Assembly: GCA_028023455.1 (NCBI GenBank)
Contig: JAQFVV010006342.1
Coordinates: forward strand, 2,937,001-3,001,000
DNA length: 64,000 bases
Direction of reading: 5' to 3'
Source of the DNA: Epiperipatus broadwayi
Lineage: Eukaryota > Onychophora > Udeonychophora > Euonychophora > Peripatidae
Of the stretch, positions 11,556 through 22,420 are shown in pieces. Under the pieces are notes generated by a model. That model made no database searches and had not been told where the DNA came from. It saw nothing but the letters and a program-made list of their open reading frames with translations. The stretch's first letter is position 1; every line of letters begins with the position of its first letter. The translations under genes and the position numbers were made by a program.

Positions 11556-14239
11556 CTCACTTCTCCCCTCTCTTTATAAATAAGTCACAGGTTTAACTAC
11601 AAATATAATCCTTTAGTCTTTCAGGTTTTTTACAATTCACATCTAGGTGAAGGCATAAGTCTTTCTTCATGATCAAAGTTATTTTTTTTAATTAGACTGT
11701 TTAGTTGATGAAAGATCATCCACTAGTTTTACAGCTTAATTATCTGATTTAATACTTCTTTCCACGAGTTTTGATTCCTTAGTCTGACTATAAGAGGGTG
11801 TTTCCTCATTTTGGGCAACTGAAGATAAATCAGCACACTATTTTTCTTTATCAGAATTTTTCTTTTTTATTATCTGATGATAATTGGACACCTTCTGTTT
11901 CTGACTTCTCACTCTGACAAGGTCATAGATTAATGTGTCTCCATAGGTGGATTTCATTTTCAAGTTTGATTATTCTGATTTGTTTAGCTAATACTTCAAT
12001 GATCACATCAGGGAGACTTTTTTTTTAATGTCTTTAATTCAAAGTGGCTTGCTGACTTCAAATTTTCGAAATCTAAATAAACTTGCTCGCTGACTTTAAA
12101 ATGTTCTTAATCTAGTAGATTGTTTTAGCTGATAATAACTTTGACAAGTGCTTAAGAAATTTTCGATGCATTAAAAATTCTGCCAGTGTTTTCATTGCCA
12201 ATGTGCATGGGTAAAATGTTGAAAAAACATTGAGTCAATTAGCGCTTTGTATTATAGTATGTTGTTTTATTCAATGTCAGTTTAAGATATTGAATTGCCT
12301 TTTCAGCTAGGCCAGGGGTCGCCAAACTTTTTTGATCATGGACCCCTATATAATTTTTCGAAATCTCCATCGACCCCCATAAAAGTAATTTTTAGTTAAT
12401 TAAAATAAAACTATCTATTAGGTACTGTGTTTGTACATTTATTTTATGATTTTAAACATTTATTAAAGTAATTTTACATTGTGTGACAATAGTTTTATGA
12501 AAAATATGTGTGATTTGCATATTAAGAATTGTTTTTCCTTCGACCCCCAATCGACCCCTACTTTTGTTAAATAGACCCCTGGGGGTCTATATAGACCACT
12601 TTGGCGACCTCTGAGCTAGGCCATTGAACTCAAGATGGTAAAGTGGTATCAAAATCTGATATTCATTTATCTGTGATGCAAAACTATTTTCTTTGTCAGT
12701 AACAATGGTTTCCAGATATCTCCTGCTTATAAGATTTCTTTTAATGCCTTAATTATACGTTTAATTCTTGCAGCATTTCATCCATTTGGAATATGACTCT
12801 ATCACAAGTAAAAAGGTATTAGCATTCATTGGCTCTACATGGTCTAATGTAGTCTTATCCATAGTTGCATATACCATGACCATGTTTCAATCTTTTTGGA
12901 GGCAAATTTATGTTAGATTGACATCTTAAACAATTCTTCACCATTTTGTCTATTTCTTAATCATTTTAGGCAACCATATATATGATTTTGGCTAAGGCTT
13001 TCATGCATACTATTCCTGGGTGCCCCTTTGTAAACTAAGCATTGAATTTCAGCCATCAAATGCAATTAGTCATAAGAGTGTAGCCATTGCATGCAGGCAA
13101 ACTTTCACGTGCATTCACTTTATCCAATTTTGTAAAGTTTTATATCCGGGTCATTTCTAATTCAATTTGCAATGTTAGAACTGTTCAATGTTTTGAAATT
13201 TCTATTTCTTTATGATATCGCTTTTATCCACCCGGACTCATCTCCACAATTTGCAATACTTTTGTAAATCATCATTATTCTTTTTCTGGGTTGGGGTATT
13301 TTTCCTTTGTGGATTTGTAAGTAAGATTCGATTTATTTAATGAAATTTTCCTGAAGTTATGAGCCATCATTCCACACAGTAATCAATTCATTAAAATATC
13401 TTCTATCTTGGAGTTAAAATAACATTCTTTCACAGGTACTCTTAATTAAATATCATAATCTTGATATCTCTCTCGAGATGACTATTTTCTACCCCTAAAT
13501 CTTAGATGTGACACTCATTTAGTTGTTGCTGGCTTAAAATGAGCGGTTAACTTGTCTTTTAATTCATCATATGGAATGTCTTAGGGATTTTGGAATCACG
13601 TGTTATTTTGTCACTCGCAATACATCTTTTCCAAAAACAACAAAAGGGTATCTACCTTAAACTTTGTCGTTTTAAATTCTATTGATAAGCATGTATTGCT
13701 TGATGTGTTCTTCATATATTTTTCAAGCTGAAGCATTGTTTACACCAAATTTTCAGATACTGTAATTTAATAATGTCTGCTAACATCGTTTGCTCAGAGA
13801 GACGGTGCTAAATGCAGGATCAGAGAGACATTACACATGGCAAGCGATCCTGGGTCCATTAATTGAAGAGAAGTCTGATTTTCCCTGTTCTGCATTTTGC
13901 ATAAATTTGCCTTCTAACATAACAGTTTTTAACAAATTAGTAGCTATGAATATGAGAGCAAGAAGTCTCTCAAAAGCACTAAGCTATTATAGCATTTTTT
14001 GATATATACTAGCTTCATTATCTGTGCATACAGCACATATATATAGTAATGTTATTATAATAGTTTACACAAAATTTTCAGTTATCAAAGTAATCTGTTT
14101 TGCTTTCTTGCACAATTTGTTCTACTATAGTCATAACTGCACAATCTGCTACTGTTTGTACGGGTTCTTTAAACAAAAATAACTCCCAACTGTGGCATTC
14201 TGCTGTAATCTTATACAGGCTGTAATAACTGTTGGCTGC
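11556..14239 (-). pseudogene. Decayed Ty3/gypsy internal region (integrase recognised)
   Basis: On the minus strand, from about 13030 down, broken frames read GHPGIVCMKALA, then EIDKMVKNCLRCQSNINLPP. This is the H2C2 zinc-binding head of gypsy-type integrases, where NCLRCQ supplies the cysteine pair. Lower down (about 12300 to 12050) come GLAEKAIQYLKLTLNKT and FKVSEQVYLDFENL, matching the integrase core end (NGLAERAVQTFK) and its C-terminal domain. Many stops and shifts are present. A 301-bp MITE splits the frame just before GLAEKA. Gag and reverse transcriptase are not recognisable in 13100-14240, which I could not assign. Confidence 0.72.
12313..12613. mobile_element. hAT-type MITE with 8-bp target duplication
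   Basis: The left end is CAGGGGTCGCCAAACT and the right end is the inverse of CAGAGGTCGCCAAAGT. The 8 bases AGCTAGGC flank it on both sides (12305-12312 and 12614-12621). It is 301 bp and non-coding, so it was moved by a transposase made elsewhere. Sub-terminal GACCCC motifs are repeated inside both ends. It interrupts the integrase pseudogene. Confidence 0.92.
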
Positions 14240-14815
14240 AACTATTCTGCTGTGTCCTGGAAGTATTCTATTAGTACCAGCTAGGTAGTGACAATAACTT
14301 TATTAAAAAAGACAGTTTAAACTTAATAATATAAGTTTATTGACTTGCAAATGAATGTATATAAAAAAATAATAAATAATTAGAAATTTCTTCATAGTCT
14401 CTAAAGTTTGTTGTAATTTATAGATGAATTAATTTATACACATAGTAATTAAATATAGTTTTTATATCTGTGTGTTACCTTTAACTATGGTTTCTTATAC
14501 AGATATTTATATATCTGGTATATGCAATGATTCCATAATAAGTTATTATTTAGCCAATACTATGCTGACTACTACCTACATATGTAATATATCAGCCCAC
14601 ATTTGAGTAGATCATTGGAGATTTTTATATCAATTCTTCCTGAATAATCTGAGTTCATTTGCTTAAATTATCTTTTATGATCATTCAAAGATTTTCTGAT
14701 TCTATATAAACTTTTCTAGAGTGAATACTAATCAGTAGTTACAATTATACATGTAATGTCTATACATAATTTACAAAAAATTAATAAACTTTATTCTACA
14801 ATTTAATTATACATA
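14240..14815 (-). mobile_element. LTR of the Ty3/gypsy element (upstream LTR)
   Basis: It matches 10600-11555 without that copy's insertion and tandem duplication. Its edge is only about 50 bp from the splice acceptor at 14867, so the element lies directly against a host exon. In the element's own orientation the LTR begins near TGTATAATTAAATTG; the exact boundary is uncertain. Confidence 0.65.
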
Positions 14816-14867
14816 GGCACAGACAATTCATTTCTATAAAAATTTAATGTTTAATTTTATTTTTCAG

Positions 14868-15022
14868 ATGCTCGACGTCATACAGTGCAAGGCTTAAACA
14901 TACCAGACTTTAAATCCTTAGAAAATTATGACTTGAGCAGGACTAACTCTCAGCGAACTTTACCTGCCTCAATAGTTCTTCCTCAAGATGTTATAACTAA
15001 GTATGGTGAATTATCCAAAGAA
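14868..15022 (+). CDS. Rab11 family-interacting protein (class I), penultimate exon
   Basis: The exon follows a TTTTATTTTTCAG acceptor ending at 14867 and precedes the donor GTAAGT at 15023. It enters with two bases of a split codon, and reads ARRHTVQGLNIPDFKSLENY, then SQRTLPASIVLPQDV and ITKYGELSKE. It ends in phase 0. Joined to the exon at 24219, the frame runs into a canonical FIP Rab11-binding domain. Class I FIPs are membrane adaptors that link Rab11 GTPases on recycling endosomes to trafficking; they have an N-terminal C2 domain, a variable middle and this C-terminus. The RRHT stretch is basic and could be a kinase site, which is speculation. GTG at 14885 is an internal valine codon, not a start. 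Upstream exons are not seen in the window. Confidence 0.85.
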
Positions 15023-16844
15023 GTAAGTAAAGCTTTTCTGATATTTTTTTATTATTATCATTACTGCATTTTGATTTTATCATCTTTCATGTCATCATTA
15101 TAATTTAACTCTCATATTTTAATATAAGCTTTCTTCTTCGATTGCAATCAAGAAAATTTCTTGATCTCATCACATCATTTTGAATTAGCTCTTTTTCAAG
15201 GCTACTTTCTATTTTTTATCCCATTAAAAAGTAACTTAGTCAATCAGTTATTATCATTTTGCCTCTTTATAAACTAGCTTGAATTCAAAACTCATTTATT
15301 TATTTTTCTATTCCTACTTTGTTATTTCCAATATTCTTTTCAAATTTCTTTGGCTCATTTGTTTTATTTTAGAAATGTTCAATTTACATGCATACGAAGG
15401 CAAAATAAATGCTTCTCTTTTGTACTATTTTTAGAAATGTGTTCAAAATAGATTTTGGAACTGCAGTTCATCTAGAAATTAATTATAATGTATTTTATAT
15501 TTAGACCACCACTCGGACTATTCGAAATTCATAATAGTTGCTATGCTGAATTATTGTTTCCAGCAAATATAATGGTTATTGTAAAATTTGAAATTAGTTG
15601 ATATTTTTTCCTTTTGATATTATAAAATTCAAATACATTGTATAATGAAACTTAGCCAAAAATGAAAAGGCAGGATTGGAAAATCAAATTACTTATTTCT
15701 CAATCCATCTTTAATATTAATAAAATATGCTAATTAAGATGCAATATTATTTTCCAATTAATTCAGATATTATTTGTAGATGGTCCTTCATTCCATTAGC
15801 TAGAGTGCATTGCTTGGTAATCCACTTGCTTCAAACTCTAAAATTTATAAAATTATTTTTTTTTATCTGGATATGTATGATGTCAAACTTTTATTCTGAT
15901 TGCTGTGTTAAAAAAACTTCTTTGATAATGCTCACAGAGAACTTCAACTTTTAATAGATTATTTTTTACCCATATTATGAATTAGTGTATATCTTTTTTT
16001 ATCATCCATTGTTTTAAGTTTTGTCTCTGAAAATTTTCTCTTTTTACTGGGATTTAATTTTTGAGGCAATAAAATGACTCTGTCTAAGCTTTAGTTTTTT
16101 TTTTTTTTTTGTTTCTTAAAAGTCTGATAACAATTTTTTCAATGGATTATCTTTATTGATTGCTATTTAATTCATCAAATCTTCATTTATTTTTTTTTGC
16201 TAGCTTAAACTTTTATAATGCTACATCTCTCTCAGTAAATTCTTTGGACTTAATGAATAATCAAAACTGTACTTACACTAACTAGCACTATGATATTAAA
16301 GCTCCTTATTCTTTTTTGTCTAATAATAAGAGCTGCAATTTGTAGTGAAGAAATCTTAAATATCACAATGGATTTAGATTATGTTCTAATATTTCTATAA
16401 ATTTATTGCAAAAAATGTAATACTGTAATTTAAAAAAAAAAAAAAATATTTAAAAGGATTTCAAAAATCATTTTGTCTATATTGCTTTTATTATAAATTA
16501 ATATGCATTTAAAATAGAATTAATTATTCAAAGAACTTTATTCAATCATAAGAACACTGAAAAATTTATGAATATTCTATCAATATTAAAGAAATATATG
16601 TCTTTTTTTTAGTAGGTCAAATAAAATTTGTTACATATATATAATGCATCTTACTGCTAATGATGTTCATCTGTGTTGAAACCTCCATTTACATTTATAA
16701 TTACAAAAAGGAATTTTTTATAATTAGAAAGATCATATTTTGATTCTTCATGAAGTTTTAAATGAACTGAGCTACTATATCCTTTTGGCATTGTATTTAT
16801 TATTGCCATGTGAATATTCAAATAGTGGGTAAAAATAGATGACA

Positions 16845-17700
16845 TTCAATCTACTGAGTAGCCAATGGAGTCAATCAGAATTTTTCACATTCCATGAATT
16901 ATTATCAAAAAGAACTTTTTTTTTTATGTGTCATAGCATCAGTCGGGAAGCTAACCCGCGACAACTGCTTGTAAAGCAGCTGTCGCTGACCTCTCGATTA
17001 CCAATGCTTGACATCAAAAAGAACTTTAGGTCAAAAGCATCAAGTTATACGTGTTATAATTATAAAACACAAAAACAGTATTGAACATAGATCTTTGAAA
17101 TTAAAATTAAGTAATGCTACAGATTAATAGATTAAATACTCTGTTTTAAATGTAATGGGCTATCACATGATACTCAACTGTACTGCAGGCATATCAAAAT
17201 TCTGAGAGATCAAAACATTATGGCAACACCTATATTTTAACCAGTTATGCCAAACTTGCAGATCACAATATCAGCTCTCTAAAAAAATAAATAATAGTTG
17301 AAATTGCAAATATAGAAATGAAAAAAATCAGATGTCTTTTTGGTACAATATTTTGTTGAAAATTGACCAGATGAATTTGATACACCTTCCAAAAATGTTC
17401 AAGATGCTCTATATGTCTTTTCTAGAACCACATCAGAATCATTAAATTAAAATGTAGGATGTTTAATGCACTAACACAAATAAATATAATGAATAACTAT
17501 TTATAAATTTCTTCCAATGCATATAAACATTAAAGAAAGGTAATTAGAAATATTTGTAGGAGTACATAGGCTCTAAAAGAGAATAAAATAAATGATAAAC
17601 AGTTTATAAAATCAAAATATTAAAAGCATAAAAAAACAAAAACATTGAATTCACAAAAAAAAAGGCCAGAAAATTCCTTAAAATTACATGATCACCTTCT
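16845..17700. repeat. Dispersed repeat pair, copy A (copy B at 36260-36970)
   Basis: From CATTCAATCTACT onwards it matches copy B along about 700 bp. Shared blocks include CACATTCCATGAATTATTAT, GTAATGCTACAGATTAATAG, AAATCAGATGTCTTTTTG and GATAAACAGTTTATAAAATC. Copy A is interrupted by a SINE at 16916-17012 that copy B lacks. No coding sequence is recognised in either copy. Confidence 0.85.
16916..17012 (-). mobile_element. 97-bp tRNA-derived SINE with 12-bp target duplication
   Basis: On the minus strand it reads GCATTGGTAATCGAGAGGTC (A-box-like), an anticodon-arm-like hairpin GCTGC-TTTACAA-GCAGT, a B-box-like GGGTTAGCTTCCCG, then GATGCTATGACACAT and a run of A. The direct repeat ATCAAAAAGAAC flanks it (16904-16915 and 17013-17024). 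Copy B of the host repeat has a single ATCAAAAAGAAC at this site, so this is a clean filled/empty pair. The loop resembles tRNA-Val(UAC). It is essentially a tRNA-like head with only a few bases of tail before the poly(A). Related copies lie at 21841, 38081 and 39540. Confidence 0.92.
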
Positions 17701-18089
17701 ATGCTTACACAAGATATGGCAGTATATACAGGATAAAAAGAAATATGAAAATAATTTTAAATGATATATTTAGAAGTGAATATCAGTTATTTTGCAAAAT
17801 AATATTGAAAAGAATTAATGATGACAAAAGAAAATGTGATTATGAAATAAGATAAAATATAGAAGAAACTAAAAGTCTTAAAATATGTAACATCTTGATT
17901 TTGGAGGAAAAGATATTTTAGAAATAAGAAAAAAAAAGTGTTATGATTATTGAAAATAAAGATGAATCTAGAAATATGTAGGGAAAGTCTAGTAGATACT
18001 TTAAACTAATAATAAATACAAGCAACATGTTATTACTTACAGTAATAAGTTTATTATTTGAAATGTCGTGTTTAAATGGAGAGGTTGAT

Positions 18090-19922
18090 ACATATGGTAA
18101 TAGTATGAATACTGAACCCTACCATTTGATGGCGCTATTTTTTGTCCAATGCATATCAATATACTGATTCATGGGCTGTCTATCTGATTACATAATATTA
18201 CGGTAAAAGATTTTTTTGGTTTTTTTTTTTCAACTGGTTTTTAATTTTTTTTTCGCCGTCGGCCCATCTGTTTGGTTTATATAATATTACAGTAAATCAC
18301 CAAAGTTTTTTTTTTATTCCATCCAGGGTTTTTTTTTCCGTTTTTAGATGGTCTAGGGGTGTTAATTTGTTTTTAAATTATCGACTAACTGTCTGTCAGT
18401 TTCTTTACATAATATTACTTACAGTAAACCAAAGTTTTTTTTTCACCCGATTTTTTATTTTTTTTTTGGTTCGTTTTTTTTAAGAAACAAACACTTTGTT
18501 TTAGATGGTGTTAGGGGTGTTGGTTTGCTTTGAAATTATCGATTAATGCTCCATCGGTTTGTTTACACAAAAATACAGTAACAAACACTGTTGTTTTTAG
18601 ATGGTGAAGGGGGGGTTTATTGTTTGCTTTGAACTTATCTTCTTTTTTTTGGTTGATATTTTGATTTGATGAAAGACTTCAACAATTTGGCACTTTTGAA
18701 TAAACAAACACTCAGTTTTTTAGAGGGTGGAGGGGAGAGAGGTTGTTTTGATTTTGAATTGTCATCTTTTTTTTTGTTAATTTATTACGAGACTTTTCTA
18801 TTTTTTTGTTTCAAATCTTTACGGTACAGAAAGCTATATTATATGATAAGAAAAGTTCTTCCTTAATTTTTGGGCCTTTAATTTTAAAAAAGACATAAAC
18901 AGTTCGTTTTTAATTAAAGAACACTTTTTTTTTTAAGCCGGGGAGATGGGGTGGGATGGCGGGGAAGGTTTGTTTTGATTTTTAATTATCGACTTTTTTT
19001 TGGATTTTCTTTTTGAACGTTTTATTATGATACCGCACAGTTCTTTATTATTATTTTATGTATATGTATTTTTTGAGTGGGGCCTTTTGAATAAACTCTT
19101 AAACACTTCTTTTTTTATTTTGGTATAATAAAATATTACCTACTTTAATTAACTATTGATGAAACTTATCAAATATTACCTATCTACTTTTTAATTATGT
19201 GAACAACAACAGCTTCCCATAAAATAATTTATTGAATCAAAAATAAACGAAACTTTGGACAAGTTGTGAACCAAAACAAATAACAAAAAAATACCATTTT
19301 CAGGGGCATAAAAAAAAAAGCCAAAAGTAACATGCAAATAAAATAACAGGGAAGCCTCATAGTTGTAAGAAAAGTAATGCAAATAAAATAACAGGGAAGC
19401 CTCAAAGCTATAAGTAACAGGATTTTGGATCCCTCAAACCAATTTCCATTACAGTTCTCGCAAGGATTCACACATAAACAGGCATTTTCATGCGAAATCG
19501 GAAACAACTCTGCTGAAAAGAAGAACTTTTTCAAGTTGTGTGCAGTTCAAAAGCATAGAGAAGCGTGTGTGATGACATTACAATTCTTAATATGGAATAC
19601 TAATTACACTATGCTTTCTAAAAAGTTTCCAGCAATGAATTTTTGCAGAGTTTCATCTCTTTCAAATATGGGCACCGTTAAATCAGACCATAATGAGAGT
19701 TCAAGAGCGCTCACTTGATGAATACTGTCACAATGCAATGGGCGTAGTATTTCGTTATGTAATCGTAGAATACATTACCCTCAAGCGGCCTCTTACGGCT
19801 CAAAAAACACCTATTGTAGTGTCAGCCATAAATTAAGGCCGCTAAAACGGAATATTGATATGCGTTTTGTGAAAACCGATGCCATCCAAGCAATGGGGTT
19901 CAGTATTCATACTATTACCATA
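18090..19922. mobile_element. 1.8-kb element with long terminal inverted repeats, class unknown
   Basis: The left end reads TATGGTAATAGTATGAATAC then TGAACCC, and the right end is its inverse (CTATTACCATA at 19912-19922). The sub-terminal parts also match in inverse, ATTGATATGC and GATGGC. Bases outside both ends are TA-rich, so a TA or similar target duplication is possible. The left half (about 18170-19030) has poorly conserved tandem units of about 110-130 bp with ATAATATTACAGTAAA, runs of T and TTTAGATGGTG-AGGGGTGTT. The longest frame (19425-19718, plus strand) is not recognised. The composition is unlike its neighbours, with T and G runs and CpG-rich ends. Class not assigned. Confidence 0.7.
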
Positions 19923-20643
19923 CATATAATTAAATCTATAAAGAATGGAAAGAATTCAAGGCAATAATAGAATTATTGTAGATATTTTAAAAGAAACCTG
20001 TGATGGAAATTGAAAAATTAGCAAAATTTTACATACAATATTTAAATGATAAGGATATTCTGTGATTGGAAGAATGCAATTGTGATATTTAAAGAAATGT
20101 GAGACTGAAAATATTAATAATTATAGACTTTTATCAGTTATTAATGTAACATTAAAATAATAAGATATTTGTTATTCAATTATACTAAGGAAGACTTGTA
20201 ATGTAGTGGATAATGCATCTGCTTATCATCTGGTTTAAATCTTTTTTTTTTAAAAAATAGCTAAAGATTTCTGAGCAGATCTAGGATTTTTTTCTGACTA
20301 TCCAGCTAATATCTGACCAATTTTTTTTAGATTGAGAATTTAGGGTTGCTGCATTAATTATAAAACAAAAATACAATTGCTATGATGAGACAATTTTCCA
20401 TTTTGATGAGAGAGTGCCCTGCTTCTAAATTATTTGCAGACAACTTTAACTCTATCCAACTGAAGAAATGAATTGGTTTTAAATCATTTTATAAGATAAT
20501 ACACTTGTATTTCCAATATGAATAAGTGAGTGTCAGTTGCCATTTTGCAGCTGTCCAAAACAAGTACTTATTACTTAGCCGGGCTTGGCCACCTGTTGGC
20601 ATTGTTGCCAGTGCAAAACAGCTATCTTCAGCCATTGCAGGCC

Positions 20644-21055
20644 GCTTGATGGCATGTCACAGAAACATTACAGCCTGTTTTGTGCTTCACGACATTTTAT
20701 GCAAATTCGCACAATTCACTGGTCCCTACCGCTTGATGGCGTTGTACAGAAACATTACGGCCTGTTTTGTGCTTCATGACACTATGCGAATTCACACAAT
20801 TCACTGGTCGTTACCACTTGATGGCATTGTACAGAAACATTATGGCCTGTTTTGTGCTTCACAAAACTTTATGTGGATTCACACAATTCACTGACAGAAA
20901 CATTACGGCCTGTTTTGTGCTTTGCAACCCTTTATGCAAATTCGCACAATTTACTGGTCGCTATCGCTTGATGGCGTTGTACAGAAACATTATGGCCTGT
21001 TTTGGGCTTCGCGACACTTTATGCAAATTTGCACAATTCACTGGTCACTACCGTA
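20644..21055. repeat. Satellite-like array, period about 87 bp, about five units
   Basis: Units begin GCTTGATGGC at 20644 and 20731, ACTTGATGGC at 20816, and GCTTGATGGC near 20966. Each contains ACAGAAACATTACGGCCTGT and a CACAATTCACTGGTC-like end. The unit near 20894 lacks its first third. Because the period is close to a multiple of three in places, overlapping open frames appear in three registers; they are artefacts of the repeat. The GC content is higher than in the flanks. Confidence 0.88.
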
Positions 21056-21395
21056 TCATCTGACCGTGTTTGGATTTCAAGTGGCCACAAGTTTTGATAT
21101 GTCCATAGCAGAGTAATTTCATTTCTACTTAAATCACAGTCTGACTCCCTAAGAATTGTCATACCATTCCCACCCTTTCCTACCCAACTTGTAATATGCA
21201 AATTATTGGGAAAGGGAAGGGCCAAGCACGATTTGGCCTAGCTCACATAAAAACTCACACTTTCGTGAGAAATTATATGAGACAAATAAAGTGGTGCACA
21301 AATTGTGCCCTTACCGATGTCAGTCAGGCTCCTGCAACCGAAGATATTTGATTCCTAAAAATAAAATATTAAAGATGTAGTAGGAAAAAATAAAA

Positions 21396-21680
21396 GGATC
21401 AAAAAATATCATTAATAGTAAAAGTTCTTTTTAAAAAGGGCAAAATAGAAATCATGTAATACAAATCGCCGTATAGCCAAAAAAAAAAGGCACCGTATTT
21501 GAAACATGAAAAAATAATGAAAGTTGTAAAGACTGAAGTTTTGATGTTATTGTCATTTTTTTGGGGTGGTGTGTTGAAAGGATCAAAAAATGTAATTAAT
21601 AGGAAAAGTTGTTTTTAAAAGTGGCAAAATAGACATCGCATAATACAAATAAAGCCTAAAAAAAAAGTCACCGTCTCTTA
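21396..21680. repeat. Diverged tandem pair, period about 184 bp
   Basis: GGATCAAAAAATAT occurs at 21396 and GGATCAAAAAATGT at 21580. After each come AGTAAAAGTT or AGGAAAAGTT, GGCAAAATAGA, TAATACAAAT, and a poly(A) followed by G(G/T)CACCGT. The pair lies between the satellite and the Penelope-like remnant. Confidence 0.75.
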
Positions 21681-21713
21681 AATGTTAAAGTAGTCAATAA
21701 AAAGAGAAAAAAT

Positions 21714-22420
21714 ATGATTAGTATTTTAGAAAATAAGTATATTAGTATTTATAATAAAAATTCAGGTAATAAAATTAATGGAATATATGAGATTAATTGT
21801 AAAAAGTGTCAAATTAGTAATATAAAAGTAAATTATGTAGTCAAGCATTGGTTGTCGAGAGGTCAGTGATGGCTGCTTTACAAGCAGTTGTCCCGGGTTA
21901 GCGGGTTCACTTTCTGGCTGATGCTATGACCCATGGAAAAAAAAGTAAATTATGTAGGAGAAACAAAAAAATTCATAAGTACGATAAAAATTCACCAATA
22001 TATTTATGATTAGTATTTTAAAAAATAAGTATATTAGTATTTATGATAAAAATTCAGGTAATAAAATAAATGGAATATATGATATTAATTGTAAAAAGTG
22101 TCAAATTAATAATCTAAAAGTAAATTATGTAGGAGAAACAAAAAAATCATAAGTATGATAAAAATTCACCAATATATTTACATAAATTAGAAACAGGGCA
22201 TGAGTTTGAAAAGGATTGTATAAGGATGATACAATTTACAGATAATAAAAGGGACAGGAAAATAAGAGGCTATTTATATTAATAATATTAAGCCAAATAA
22301 AGATTTGGGCCTGAAAAAAATTTTGATATAAGATAAAATAAAAATTGAAAGATTTAATTATATAAAAAAAAAATAGGAAGAGGAAGCTGCTAATAATGAA
22401 AGTGTAAAATTTAAAGAGGG
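21714..22420 (+). pseudogene. Penelope-like retroelement remnant, GIY-YIG endonuclease domain
   Basis: Broken plus-strand frames read SGNKINGIYEINCKKCQ, then VNYVGETKK, SPIYLHKLETGHEFEKDC and, after a frameshift, IYINNIKPN. This is the GIY-YIG fold order of Penelope-like elements: GIY, a CxxC zinc pair, YVGET for YIG, an HK-ETGH helix and the E-x-IYI block. The first half is tandemly duplicated (units from 21714 and 22006; about 175 bp once the SINE is removed). The first unit also holds a SINE at 21841. No reverse transcriptase part is seen upstream, so this is a 5'-truncated copy. Confidence 0.75.
21841..21940 (+). mobile_element. tRNA-derived SINE inserted in the Penelope-like remnant
   Basis: It begins TCAAGCATTGGTTGTCGAGA, has the same GCTGCTTTACAAGCAGT arm as the 16916 copy, GGTTAGCGGGTTCACTTTCT and GATGCTATGACCCATGG, then A. 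AAAAGTAAATTATGTAG occurs before it (21824-21840) and after it (21941-21957), a target duplication. The paralogous unit near 22115 has this sequence once, without the SINE. Confidence 0.9.

Noticed and set aside
16916-17012. Intact tRNA gene
   Set aside because: Acceptor stem ends do not pair, it has a poly(A) tail and target duplications, so it is a SINE.
20526-21063. Several overlapping open frames of 64-122 codons
   Set aside because: They arise from the periodic 87-bp satellite in different registers, with no codon bias or domain.
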